From Clostridia bacterium (GTDB taxonomy: Bacteria > Bacillota > Clostridia > Christensenellales > Borkfalkiaceae), in NCBI GenBank assembly GCA_017501885.1, contig JAFVWA010000198.1, positions 1 to 64,000 of the forward strand: a stretch of DNA of 64,000 nucleotides, written 5' to 3'. The notes beneath the pieces were generated by a model that had not been told where the DNA came from, searched no databases, and saw only the letters and a program-made list of their open reading frames with translations. The translations under genes were made by a program, and so were the position numbers. Shown piece by piece: positions 51,857 through 61,171 of this stretch (position 1 is its first letter; each line of letters opens with the position of its first letter).

Positions 51857-52726
51857 GTGATTTACTATTTATTGATTATAATAGCCGTGACAATGTTTGG
51901 CGGAAGCTTTGCCTTTCAAGACGGATATCGAAAGCTTAGGGGTAGTGCGTTTAAGGTTAGCCAACAATATGCGCTGACAGGTGGCATAGGTGGATTGATT
52001 TTATTGTTTATAATAAATGGAGTAAGTCTTAAATTCACACCGTTTACCGTTATTATGGCAACCGTTAGCTCGATAAATGGTTTGCTTTTTGGCTGGTGCG
52101 CATTTATGGCTCTTGGCAAAACTAATCTATCCGTGTTTTCGCTTTTTTCAATGTTAGGTGGAATGGTTTTACCCTTTTTACAAGGAATTATTTTTTATCA
52201 TGAGCCGTTGACTTTGGCAAAGGGTATTTGTTTTGTCTTAATAGTTGTGGCGCTTTTAATTACCGTTAATAAAGGGGATAAAAATGGTGGTTTTATTTAC
52301 TACGCGGGTATTTTCGTGTTTAACGGAATGAGCGGAGTTATTACCAAGATTTTTACTTCTGCCAATTTTGAAAAGGCAAGCGCAACCGATTATAGCATAT
52401 GGGCGACCATTGTAGGCATAGTTATATCAGCCGTAATGTTGCTGACGATTTTTCGTAGAAAACAACCGGAAGAAAAGCCCCAAACGTTACTTAGTGAAAC
52501 GTTATGCGTGGCGTCGGGTGTGTTGAACAAAGTGGCTAACCTACTTTTAGTAATAGCACTTGCGCACGTTGACGCTTCGGTGCAATATCCAATGGTTACC
52601 GGTGGGGTAATGATAATTTCCACCGTGATAAGTTTATTTAGTAAAAATAAGCCGACGATTAAGCAAGTAATTTCGGTTGGCGTGGCTTTCATAGGGCTAC
52701 TTGCATTATTTTTAATTCCAGTATAA
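51857..52726 (+). CDS. DMT-superfamily transporter (EamA type)
   Basis: A 289-aa membrane protein with ten predicted helices in two halves. GTG start with AAGGGAAGAG upstream. DMT proteins move sugars or small metabolites. Co-transcribed with the oxidoreductase 23 nt downstream, so uptake of that enzyme's substrate is inferred. Confidence 0.85.
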   Translation: MIYYLLIIIAVTMFGGSFAFQDGYRKLRGSAFKVSQQYALTGGIGGLILLFIINGVSLKFTPFTVIMATVSSINGLLFGWCAFMALGKTNLSVFSLFSMLGGMVLPFLQGIIFYHEPLTLAKGICFVLIVVALLITVNKGDKNGGFIYYAGIFVFNGMSGVITKIFTSANFEKASATDYSIWATIVGIVISAVMLLTIFRRKQPEEKPQTLLSETLCVASGVLNKVANLLLVIALAHVDASVQYPMVTGGVMIISTVISLFSKNKPTIKQVISVGVAFIGLLALFLIPV

Positions 52727-52749
52727 AATAAAAATTAGGGAGAATTATT

Positions 52750-53988
52750 ATGGCAAAAATCAGAGTAGGTATTTTTGGAACGGGTAGAGGCGTTGACCTT
52801 GCAAGAAACTTTTTATATCACAACGACTGTGAAGTAGTTGCTCTTTGTGATAATCGTCCTGACAGATTAGAAAAGGGTGTAAAAAGGCTTGGCAAAACGG
52901 TCAAAACCTTTACAGATTTTGATGAGTTTTTAAGTAGTGGCATAGATGCCGTTGTTTTAGCCAATTTTTTCCACGAACACGCACCCTATGCTATAAAATG
53001 TTTTGAAAAGAACGTTCACGTTTTTTCAGAATGTATATCAAACGGAACTATGGCGGAAGGCGTTGAGTTAATTCGCGCATTTGAAAAGAGTAAGAGCATT
53101 TATTTTATTGCTGAGAATTATCCGCAAATGTTTTTCAATAGGGAAATGAAACGCATTATTGACAGTGGCGTTCTTGGTAGAATAGTTTATGCAGAAGGTG
53201 AATACAATCACACGGGCAACGCTACCACCAAAGAGACTAAAGAGAGTTTGATTTATTTTGAACAACATTGGAGAAACTATTTACCAAGAACCTATTACGT
53301 AACGCACGCGTTAGGCCCACTTATGAGAAATACGGGGGCAACACCAAAAAGGGTAACGTGTTTCCCCATTAAAAAAGATGTAACGAATCGTCCTACAGCA
53401 AGTCAAGTTGGCGATATTGCAAGTGCGATGATTACCCTTAACGATGATGGTTCGGTATTTAGATTTTTTGGACATTCTTCTTTTGGCGGAACGGAAAACT
53501 CCTATCGTTTTTGCGGAACCAAAGGTCAAGTGGAAAACGTTAGGGCTATGGGCGGTCAATTGAATTTATTGTTTAACGAGTGGGATAAACCGGAAGAATT
53601 AGAAAAATGCCACGTTCAATATACCCCTGGATATAATGATCCACAAGAAGAGTTGGTTAAACAAAGCGGACATGGTGGCGGTGACTTTATAACAACGAGA
53701 ATGTTTATAGAGTGCATAGTCAAAAACGTTCAACCAGAACACCCCTTTGATATTTACGGAGCAATAAACATGAGCTCGGTTGCTATTTTGGCGCATAGGT
53801 CTATGATGGAAGGTGGCGTGCCATACGATATTCCTGATTTTACAAAGGAAGAAGTTAGAAAACAATACGAAAATGATAGGGCAACCCCATTTTATTATAG
53901 CAATGGCCAAACCCCTACAATACCTTGTAGTTCTGATCCAAATTATAAAGCAAGTGAAGAAAGTTTAAAAAAGTATAGAGAGTTGTAA
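52750..53988 (+). CDS. Gfo/Idh/MocA-family oxidoreductase
   Basis: A 412-aa NAD(P)-dependent dehydrogenase. Rossmann motif GIFGTGRGVDLARN, then the SECISNG segment where many relatives have EKP (the catalytic Lys is replaced by Cys-Ile here), and YVTHALGPLM in the catalytic domain. The altered EKP motif suggests a divergent subfamily, so activity on standard sugars is uncertain. It pairs with the DMT transporter and the divergent AraC regulator. Confidence 0.85.
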   Translation: MAKIRVGIFGTGRGVDLARNFLYHNDCEVVALCDNRPDRLEKGVKRLGKTVKTFTDFDEFLSSGIDAVVLANFFHEHAPYAIKCFEKNVHVFSECISNGTMAEGVELIRAFEKSKSIYFIAENYPQMFFNREMKRIIDSGVLGRIVYAEGEYNHTGNATTKETKESLIYFEQHWRNYLPRTYYVTHALGPLMRNTGATPKRVTCFPIKKDVTNRPTASQVGDIASAMITLNDDGSVFRFFGHSSFGGTENSYRFCGTKGQVENVRAMGGQLNLLFNEWDKPEELEKCHVQYTPGYNDPQEELVKQSGHGGGDFITTRMFIECIVKNVQPEHPFDIYGAINMSSVAILAHRSMMEGGVPYDIPDFTKEEVRKQYENDRATPFYYSNGQTPTIPCSSDPNYKASEESLKKYREL

Positions 53989-53993
53989 ATATT

Positions 53994-54029
53994 ATTAAAG
54001 GCTCTGCCAAACGTGGCAGAGCCTTTAAT
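53994..54029. terminator. Bidirectional terminator between the oxidoreductase and GH106 genes
   Basis: A 16-bp perfect stem (ATTAAAGGCTCTGCCA with its complement, loop AACG) in a convergent gap. Confidence 0.93.
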
Positions 54030-54031
54030 AT

Positions 54032-57000
54032 TTATTTGCGTTTAATTTTAATTGTCGGTTTTGTTAAAATTCCGAGTGGGCGCATGTGATAGCCGTAGTC
54101 CCAAGCAGAGCCTTCCGAACGCCAATAGTCAGGTCCGATATAAATACGTTTTTTATCTGCGTTAAGGTTATGTAGCGCAGAGAAAGTATTGTATCTCGTT
54201 CCAAAGAGCGTAAAGGTTAGCGTATGCTTGCCTTTTGGAAGGTTTTTAATATCGAGTTCAAATGGTGAGAAAGCAATTCTGCCTTTATCTATTCCGTCAA
54301 CGCTAACCCCAACTAATGCACCGCGGTAATGTGGAATTTGAATTTTTACGTCGCTTTGCTTATCAAGTTCGATTTGCGTAAAATATTCGATGTTTCCACC
54401 ATAGAATGATAACCCTTGAGTAGATACGTCGCTAAAACTGAGTTTTTCAGGACGCGAGATAATTTCCACGTAGTCGCCTATAACTTGCGTTCCAAAATCG
54501 CCAAGTAGATAGCACGATTCAAGGTCTGTTCTAAGACCAAACGTCATTTCCAAAACCAAAAGGTTTTGTCCCTTTTTAACGTTTCCAATTTTAACCGTCT
54601 TAATCTCTTTATCTACGTAATAACCAACGGGGGTATTGTCAATGGCTACGCCGTTAAGCGTAATCTTGGTGTTGTTTGGATGTTCTAACGCGAGCAAGGC
54701 GTCTTTAACGTCTATTTTACTGTTTATAACGTATTCTAACTTCACCACGTTGTCTTCGGGGGCATTGGGAACAGCCCACGGTTGAACAACCTTAAACTTT
54801 CTAAGGTCAAGCCCAAGCTCCGTTCTAACAGCAGAGTCTATTCTCATAATTTCTTCAGGTCCTTGCCAAGCCCCGCCGTTTACCGAGTATCTTGCCATAT
54901 CTAAAAGTAAAACGTTTGGCTCTTTTAAAGCGTATTCGCAAGTTTGCGGAATGAAAAGTTCACAATGCTCGTCGCTAATAGCTTCTTCTAAGTATTCGCT
55001 CGGTGCATTTACGGGGGAAAGTTTAACGAGTAAACTATCTAAATCGTAAAGTGTTGCGTAAAACTCGGTAGTCTTTCCGTCAGTTTTATATGACATAGGG
55101 CGAATGTCGCCACTTAAAGTATCGTAGAGCGTAACCGAGTAACTTCCGTCAACTGTAAATATCAAACTTTCAGGCGTTATTTGATGTGGGAGTTGTGGCT
55201 TATTGGTGTGTGTAAAGAAAAGCCATTTGTCATCGCCGTCAATTCTTGCCGTGCACATAAGATTATTTGGCTTATAGATATTAGTGGTTGGGTTTCCCCA
55301 TACCTTTACTTGTTTGCCCATAATACTTTCCACGGTGTTTTGGGTTGCGTAACGAATATTGACGTTGTATCCCTTTCCGATAGCGTCAAGGAGTAAACTT
55401 TGCGAGCGTGGAATAACTTTTGCTTTTTCTAAAAGAGCAAGAGGCTTATCGCTTTTAACGGCATTAACGAACTCAGGTTTTCTACCCATTATAATAAGGT
55501 TGCCACCGTTACAAGCAAAGTCGTTTAAGACGCTTAAAGTGTGTGGACGTAAGGTCATGCAGTCGCTTGCAATAATTACTTCGTATTGCATTTTGCCAAC
55601 CTTTAATGGGTTAGTTCCCTTTTCGCAAAGGTCGGGAAGAAGCGTTTCGCTTATAAGGTCAAAGTCGTAGCCGTTTTTAAGAAGCCATTCGGTAGTTTGT
55701 TTATAGTTTCCGTCTATCTCGTCGATAATTTCTTTGCTTTCCGCCATAGAGCCGTAAATCATTTTGAAAGTATCTACGGGATAAATGACTCCGATTTTAA
55801 CGTCGGCAACGCCACGAGTAAGCGCGGTGTTGATACGCGCGTAATGGTCTTCTAAATATTTATATTCTAAATGCCAAGGCGACTGATAGGAAATGGGGGC
55901 AGGGTAATCTCTTTTGCCTTCGCCTTTCATCGATTGCCAAGCAAGGTGTTGCACGCGAACGTTTACGCCAAGACAAGCAAGCCAATCCCCTTGATATTTA
56001 TGCCCGCGGAAATCAAAGTCCCAACCGGTAACACCGTAAAGTTCTGCAAGCATAGCGTCTTTGCCATATTGACGGCAAACAGACCTACATTGAATAGGAG
56101 TGTTAAACACCACGTCGTCGCAAAGAATATCAATGCCGGGCATTTGCATGTTTTTATAGCAACGCATGTTGTCGCCATTATCGAGCATGGCTTCCCAAAG
56201 CGCGTCTTCGCCAAGCATGTGACCGGAAAGTGGAAGTCCGTTATCTTCGCACCACTTTGCAATGTTGTCAATGAATGCCGAACAAAATCTACTCGATACG
56301 TGCGTGTAATAGTTAAAGCGCGTCTTGTATGCGTGAACGTCGTCCGTAGTATAGAAAAGTTCGGGCAAATAATCTAAAATATCTTCGCCGTATTCGGCTT
56401 TATAAGTGTCGTCAAAATCAGTTGTCCAACTAAAACCAATATCGTTTTTGTGGAAACCTGAACGCGCCGTTAAAGAGCCGTAAAGTTGAGGTTCGTCGGT
56501 AAATATTGACGGAATAGCACTCCCAAACAAATCTCCAACAGAGTTTTTGAACGCTTGGTAGGTAACCTTTATAAACTCATCTATGGCGTTTTTATTCATA
56601 GTGTCTACGTAAGACTGATAGTTATATCTTGGCTCTCCACCTTGACGTTGTTCTAAGAAAAAGTAACGCTTTCCATCACATTTGGCATTTCTGTCGATTT
56701 TTTTATAAGAAAGCATTTTTCCGTCTTTGCCAATTTCAACTGAAAAGGCGCAAAGAAAGTATGGCTTGCCAGTTTTTTTAGCTTGTTCCTTACTTGTGGC
56801 GCAATCTAATTTATCGGCAAAGCACATTTTTATAAACTTTTGTCTATATTCTGGGTTTTTGGTAACGAATCCACCTGCCACGCCCGAAGGCCATCTGTCT
56901 TCATCATAAAGCCAAGCCGTCATACCTTCTTTTTGTGCTTTTTCCGCACAAAAACGAATGGCGTCCATATAGCCTTCGCCAAGATATGGCGTTTCTAAAC

Positions 57001-57184
57001 CTTGGCGAACGTGCATATTAAATCCGCCAAAACCCATTTGCTTAAAAATATCTATTTGGCGAGCAAGTTCTTGCTTTTCAAGTTTAGAATTCCACGCCCA
57101 AAAAGGCGCACCGCGGTATTCTGCGGTGGGGCACTTAAATAATTCGTCAGATAAAGTTTTTTGTTTACTTTTACTAAAATACAT
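54032..57184 (-). CDS. GH106-like alpha-L-rhamnosidase
   Basis: A 1050-aa multidomain glycosidase. The N-terminal TIM-barrel blocks are AEYRGAPFWAWNSKLEK, GFGGFNMHVRQG and AWLYDEDRWPSG, characteristic of GH106. C-terminal beta-sandwich sugar-binding domains follow (from ~750). No signal peptide, so it is cytoplasmic. It would release rhamnose from plant-type oligosaccharides. Last gene of a four-gene minus-strand operon with a GH27-like enzyme, a tartrate/malate-type dehydrogenase and an MBL hydrolase, starting 4 nt after the MBL stop. Confidence 0.85.
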   Translation of the reverse strand: MYFSKSKQKTLSDELFKCPTAEYRGAPFWAWNSKLEKQELARQIDIFKQMGFGGFNMHVRQGLETPYLGEGYMDAIRFCAEKAQKEGMTAWLYDEDRWPSGVAGGFVTKNPEYRQKFIKMCFADKLDCATSKEQAKKTGKPYFLCAFSVEIGKDGKMLSYKKIDRNAKCDGKRYFFLEQRQGGEPRYNYQSYVDTMNKNAIDEFIKVTYQAFKNSVGDLFGSAIPSIFTDEPQLYGSLTARSGFHKNDIGFSWTTDFDDTYKAEYGEDILDYLPELFYTTDDVHAYKTRFNYYTHVSSRFCSAFIDNIAKWCEDNGLPLSGHMLGEDALWEAMLDNGDNMRCYKNMQMPGIDILCDDVVFNTPIQCRSVCRQYGKDAMLAELYGVTGWDFDFRGHKYQGDWLACLGVNVRVQHLAWQSMKGEGKRDYPAPISYQSPWHLEYKYLEDHYARINTALTRGVADVKIGVIYPVDTFKMIYGSMAESKEIIDEIDGNYKQTTEWLLKNGYDFDLISETLLPDLCEKGTNPLKVGKMQYEVIIASDCMTLRPHTLSVLNDFACNGGNLIIMGRKPEFVNAVKSDKPLALLEKAKVIPRSQSLLLDAIGKGYNVNIRYATQNTVESIMGKQVKVWGNPTTNIYKPNNLMCTARIDGDDKWLFFTHTNKPQLPHQITPESLIFTVDGSYSVTLYDTLSGDIRPMSYKTDGKTTEFYATLYDLDSLLVKLSPVNAPSEYLEEAISDEHCELFIPQTCEYALKEPNVLLLDMARYSVNGGAWQGPEEIMRIDSAVRTELGLDLRKFKVVQPWAVPNAPEDNVVKLEYVINSKIDVKDALLALEHPNNTKITLNGVAIDNTPVGYYVDKEIKTVKIGNVKKGQNLLVLEMTFGLRTDLESCYLLGDFGTQVIGDYVEIISRPEKLSFSDVSTQGLSFYGGNIEYFTQIELDKQSDVKIQIPHYRGALVGVSVDGIDKGRIAFSPFELDIKNLPKGKHTLTFTLFGTRYNTFSALHNLNADKKRIYIGPDYWRSEGSAWDYGYHMRPLGILTKPTIKIKRK

Positions 57185-57188
57185 AAAA

Positions 57189-57938
57189 TTATTTTTCTCG
57201 TTCTATAATTTCTTCTAAACGTTTTTTGCAAAAATCTAAAAATTTATGCCAAAGCGTATGGTCTATAAATGTGTTTTTGCCTGTTTCTTTTAGAATTTTA
57301 GCTTTGTTAAAGGTATCGTTGTTCCAAGTATGGTTGCCAATAAAAACGTCTACGTGTTCTTTTTGTAATCTTTCAATTGAGTTTAGATATGCTGTTCTGC
57401 AACCATCAAAGTCAAATTTTTCTTTAACTAAAGTGTTTGCACCAGCACCACCAAACGAACCTACTCGATAAGTTTTTCCGTTATCGTTAACGTTAAAGAA
57501 AAATGAAAGTGTTCCTTTTGTATGACCTGGGGTTTCCATAAAGGAAATAGTAATATCACCGAGAGAAAGGGTATCGCCATCGCTAATTTTTATATCAGCT
57601 GTAAAATATTTTTGCGCTTTTTCAAAATCTTCTTTTCCGATGATGGTTTTTGCACCAGAGAGTTGGCTAAAAGCACTTGTTCCCTCAACGTGATCCCCGT
57701 GCCAATGAGTGTTAATTATATACTTAACGTCGGTTGGCTTAAAACCAAGTTTATATATGGAGTCTACAAGTAGGTAAAGGGTGTTGGCGTAGCCTGTGTC
57801 AATTAAAATTAAACCGTCGCTGGTGTCTATTAGGTGAGAAGATGCCTGATAAGTTCCTACAAAGTAAACGCCTTTAATAATTTCAAATGGTTCTATACTC
57901 CCTTCCCAAGGGTTAATGAATTTCTTTCTTTCGAACAT
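57189..57938 (-). CDS. Metallo-beta-lactamase-fold hydrolase
   Basis: A 249-aa MBL-fold protein with THWHGDH (HxHxDH metal site), ETPGHTKGT and GNHTWN motifs. The family includes lactonases and glyoxalase-like thioesterases; no specific substrate can be given. The start at 57938 is 10 nt after the dehydrogenase stop, without a clear ribosome site; an in-frame TTG at 57965 overlaps the upstream gene. It may open a sugar lactone or similar ester in this operon. Confidence 0.8.
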   Translation of the reverse strand: MFERKKFINPWEGSIEPFEIIKGVYFVGTYQASSHLIDTSDGLILIDTGYANTLYLLVDSIYKLGFKPTDVKYIINTHWHGDHVEGTSAFSQLSGAKTIIGKEDFEKAQKYFTADIKISDGDTLSLGDITISFMETPGHTKGTLSFFFNVNDNGKTYRVGSFGGAGANTLVKEKFDFDGCRTAYLNSIERLQKEHVDVFIGNHTWNNDTFNKAKILKETGKNTFIDHTLWHKFLDFCKKRLEEIIEREK

Positions 57939-57948
57939 TGTTTTACGA

Positions 57949-59010
57949 TTAATTAAGTTTAGCAACTACTGCGTCGCCAACTTGCTTTGTAGAAGCGCTT
58001 CCGCCAAGGTCAGGGGTAAGCGTTTTCTTTTCAACTAACATTTCTTCAATAATATCGATAAGTTTTTTGCCCCAATCTTCGTGACCGAAGAAATCTAAGA
58101 GTTGACTTGCTGACCAAACGGTTGCAAGTGGGTTAGCAAGACCTTTGCCTGCAATGTCGGGAGCAGAGCCGTGGATAGGCTCGAACATAGATGGGAATTT
58201 TCTTTCTGGGTTAAGGTTAGCACCTGCGGCAAGCCCCATACCGCCTTGAATAGCAGCGCCAAGGTCGGTTAATATATCGCCGAAAAGGTTAGAAGTAACA
58301 ACTATTTCAAAACGTTTAGGATCTTTAACCATAAACATACTTGCAGCGTCAACAAGGTAAGAATAAGTTTTAACTTCAGGGTAGTCAAGAGAAACTTCCT
58401 TAAAGATTTTATCCCAGAAAACCATAGAGTAGTTAAGCGCGTTGCCCTTGCTTATGCTCGTTAAGGTTTTGCCTTCCTTTTTAGCAAGTTCAAAAGCATA
58501 GCGAATAACTCTTTCTGTGCCTTTTCTACTAAATACGCCGTCTTGAATAACGACTTCGTTAGGTTGGTCTTTAAATAGCCAACTACCGCTACCTGCGTAT
58601 TCGCCTTCGGTATTTTCACGAACGAAAACCATGTCGATATCTTCTTTCTTAACGTCTTTAAGTGGACATGGTGCACCGTTTAGGAGTTTAACGGGGCGAA
58701 GATTAATGTATTGGTCAAAGCTCTTTCTGATAACCAAGAGCAAATCCCATAAAGAGATATGGTCGGGAACTCCTGGGGAACCTACCGCACCAAGGAAAAT
58801 CGCATCGAATTTTTTTAACGTTTCAATGCCGTCGTCAGGCATCATTTTACCCGTTTCTTTGTAGTAATCACAACCCCAAGGGAAGTGAGTAAATTCAAAT
58901 TTAAAGCTTCCGTCAAGTTCAGCAACCTTGTTTAATACTTTAACGCCTTCTGCTAAAACTTCAGGGCCTATTCCGTCGCCTGCAATAACTGCAATTTTGT
59001 GTATAATCAT
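57949..59010 (-). CDS. Tartrate/D-malate dehydrogenase-like protein (isopropylmalate dehydrogenase family)
   Basis: A 353-aa NAD-dependent beta-decarboxylating dehydrogenase. Motifs: IAGDGIGPEVLAEG, the substrate segment YINLRPVKLL, FVRENTEGEYAGSG, the metal-binding LFGDILTDLGA and EPIHGSAPDIAGKG. RENTEGEY with W residues near GSPGVPDH (HISLWDLLL) fits the tartrate/D-malate branch (TtuC/DmlA) rather than LeuB. No leucine genes are near. Second gene of the GH27-GH106 operon. Confidence 0.85.
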   Translation of the reverse strand: MIIHKIAVIAGDGIGPEVLAEGVKVLNKVAELDGSFKFEFTHFPWGCDYYKETGKMMPDDGIETLKKFDAIFLGAVGSPGVPDHISLWDLLLVIRKSFDQYINLRPVKLLNGAPCPLKDVKKEDIDMVFVRENTEGEYAGSGSWLFKDQPNEVVIQDGVFSRKGTERVIRYAFELAKKEGKTLTSISKGNALNYSMVFWDKIFKEVSLDYPEVKTYSYLVDAASMFMVKDPKRFEIVVTSNLFGDILTDLGAAIQGGMGLAAGANLNPERKFPSMFEPIHGSAPDIAGKGLANPLATVWSASQLLDFFGHEDWGKKLIDIIEEMLVEKKTLTPDLGGSASTKQVGDAVVAKLN

Positions 59011-59029
59011 TTTATATTCTCCTTTCTGT

Positions 59030-60481
59030 TTATTTACTAAGTCTTAATATTTTTACTGTGTGTGGTGGCATAATTTCGTTTAGGGTAGCCGTTGGTTTAA
59101 GGTCGTTTTTTGCCCAAACGTCGCGAACGTTATAACATTCGTCTAAATGCACTTTAACCGTTTGTTCGCCTTCGCCAAGGTTAAGAAGCATATATGCGAG
59201 ATCGCCGTTTTCCAATCTCTTTTTCCAAACGTGAACGATTTTGTCACCTTGTTCAATCAAAAGCACGGGCTTTGCAAAATCGAAAGCACAGTCTTGGTTG
59301 ATAGCAATAACTTCTTCGTTGCAGTATAAACTGAGTTCAAACTCGTCCATAAACGAAAGATTACTGCTAATTTGAATGGGGGAGTTAAGGAATGCGCGAA
59401 TTGAGTAAGAAACGATTTGTTCGTCTTCATTAAAGCCGTGTTTGGGGTTTTTGAAGTATTCTAAAAACTCAAATAAATAGCACTTTCCAGTATCGAGCAT
59501 GTCAAGGTCAAAGAAATGCCCTTTGTTCACGTAGTCGATAAAGTCAAAATACGTGCGATAGATTTCTAAAAGGTTATCCCACGTCGCAATGGAGTCGGGG
59601 TTATTTCTATAACTGTTGCAATGCTTTTCCCAATAGGTGTGATACTCGGGGCGTGCGCGAACGCTCACGCAAAAACCCATATCCCTATTAAGGCTTGCAA
59701 GTTCCTTTCTCATAAGTTCTGCGTTTATTGGATCGCAAGGACGCCAATCGTATTTAAGATAGTCGAACTCCCATTCTTCCCATTGTAAAGCGTTGTTTCT
59801 TTCCTTTCTGATAACGCCAACGCCACCCCTTTCGTCAGCAAACCTATCGTCAGGCTCGCCCTGAGTGCAACCAGGGGGGAGTGGAACGGCATCCATAGAA
59901 CAACCGAAAGCGTTTAGCATAGGCGTAGAGTAAATTCCGCACTTAAAACCTTTTTGGTGGAGTCTATCAACCATTCCTTTAATGTCGGGGAATTTTTCGT
60001 TTGGCATAACGGCGTCAAACTTCCCACCGTATTGACCTTGCCAACCTGAATCTGTATTGACAAAGTTATAACCGTATTCGGTTATGCCACTTTTTAGCAT
60101 AAGGTCAGCCGTTTCTTCAATATTATTTTGGGTAACTTGATAAGCAAAAGCGTTCCAACTTGTCCAACCGAGAAGTGGTGTAACGCAAACGTTCCCTTGT
60201 TGAATTTCAAGGGTAACCTTTTTAACGGCTTTTCCAAGCGAGTTGGTAGCGGTTAAAGTAACTTCATAGTTTCCACTCTTTTCTATTTTGCCACTAATAA
60301 TTCCGTCATTAAGGGAAAGCCCTTTGGGAAGGTTGTCAGCACTAATGGTTAGTGGACGAGTTCCCGTAACGGGGATTTTTATTAAAATAGGTTTGTTTGG
60401 CGATGCGCCGATTATTGACGCAAGGTTTATTTTAGGTGAGCCTTCAAAAGGCTTAGCAGTTGCAATTTGCGTATATCTCAT
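59030..60481 (-). CDS. GH27-like alpha-galactosidase with N-terminal Ig-like domain
   Basis: A 483-aa protein. Residues ~25-95 form an Ig-like (putative cadherin-type) domain (LPKGLSLNDGIISGKIEKSGNYEVTLTATN). The barrel starts TPLLGWTSWNAFAYQV; the nucleophile is Asp245 in YLKYDW; the acid/base is probably Asp327 in FFDLDML, where GH27 normally has NDPDM. The changed acid/base loop suggests an unusual specificity. No signal peptide. First gene of the operon with AAGGAG upstream; the 153-bp gap to 60635 holds no gene. Confidence 0.8.
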   Translation of the reverse strand: MRYTQIATAKPFEGSPKINLASIIGASPNKPILIKIPVTGTRPLTISADNLPKGLSLNDGIISGKIEKSGNYEVTLTATNSLGKAVKKVTLEIQQGNVCVTPLLGWTSWNAFAYQVTQNNIEETADLMLKSGITEYGYNFVNTDSGWQGQYGGKFDAVMPNEKFPDIKGMVDRLHQKGFKCGIYSTPMLNAFGCSMDAVPLPPGCTQGEPDDRFADERGGVGVIRKERNNALQWEEWEFDYLKYDWRPCDPINAELMRKELASLNRDMGFCVSVRARPEYHTYWEKHCNSYRNNPDSIATWDNLLEIYRTYFDFIDYVNKGHFFDLDMLDTGKCYLFEFLEYFKNPKHGFNEDEQIVSYSIRAFLNSPIQISSNLSFMDEFELSLYCNEEVIAINQDCAFDFAKPVLLIEQGDKIVHVWKKRLENGDLAYMLLNLGEGEQTVKVHLDECYNVRDVWAKNDLKPTATLNEIMPPHTVKILRLSK

Positions 60482-60634
60482 AACAAACTCCTTTTACACT
60501 CTCTATATTTTACTACATTTTTTTATAAAAAGGAATAGTAAAAAGGTAAATATTTTAAAATGATTCGATAAAAAGTTGGACAAAACAGTATAAAAAACGA
60601 GTAGAGAAAGAAAATAATGTAAAGGAGACTTATT

Positions 60635-60823
60635 ATGAACAAAAATATGCTTACAACAAAAGAACTCACGCTTTTATCAGACCTTTTGGTTTATGAAGAA
60701 AGCGCGTGCAAGAAAGCACGAATGTATTCAAAATGTTTAACGGATAAGCGTTTTGCAGAGGAATTTAGCAGAATTGCCGACAACCACCAAAGACGTTTTA
60801 ACGCATTATTAGAATTATTATAA
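60635..60823 (+). CDS. Small CotF-associated protein (62 aa)
   Basis: A short helical protein (LTTKELTLLSDLLVYEESACKKARMYSKCLTDKRFAEEF) with the ferritin-like two-helix look of the small partner found before CotF-type genes. AAAGGAG lies 8 nt upstream. It ends 10 nt before the CotF-like gene. A coat or spore-surface role is inferred from the neighbour. Confidence 0.75.
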   Translation: MNKNMLTTKELTLLSDLLVYEESACKKARMYSKCLTDKRFAEEFSRIADNHQRRFNALLELL

Positions 60824-60833
60824 GGAGAAAAAT

Positions 60834-61115
60834 ATGGATTACAATTGTTGTTCACTTAATGAAAAAGACAGTTTACAAGATATGCTTAACTTAGAAAAGA
60901 CGATGGTCAAAGTTTACGGCACGGTAATTACCGAAGGATGTTCTAAGGAATTTAGAAAAGTAGTTCAGGAAAACCTTAACGAAAATATAAACGACCAAAT
61001 AGACGTATACTTTATGATGACCGAAGGCGGATATTCGCAGGTAACCACCGCAGAAGAAGAACAAGTAAGCATGCAAAGGGAAAAGTTTAACGAGATAAAA
61101 AACCAACTTAATTAA
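60834..61115 (+). CDS. CotF-like spore coat protein
   Basis: A 93-aa CotF-family protein (LNEKDSLQDMLNLEKTMVKVYGTVITEGCSKEFRKVVQENL ... MTEGGYSQV). The family forms ferritin-like helices and is associated with spore coats, but it also occurs in species that are not known to form spores. AAGGAG precedes the ATG. Second gene of a two-gene unit that ends at a strong terminator. Confidence 0.85.
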   Translation: MDYNCCSLNEKDSLQDMLNLEKTMVKVYGTVITEGCSKEFRKVVQENLNENINDQIDVYFMMTEGGYSQVTTAEEEQVSMQREKFNEIKNQLN

Positions 61116-61128
61116 GTGGAAATAAAAA

Positions 61129-61156
61129 AACCACGCTCCCATTTAGGAGCGTGGTT
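61129..61156. terminator. Bidirectional terminator between CotF-like and nhaC-like genes
   Basis: Stem AACCACGCTCC with its complement and a 6-nt loop, with an A-run to its left and AT-rich sequence to its right. Confidence 0.88.
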
Positions 61157-61171
61157 AAATTTTTACTTAAA

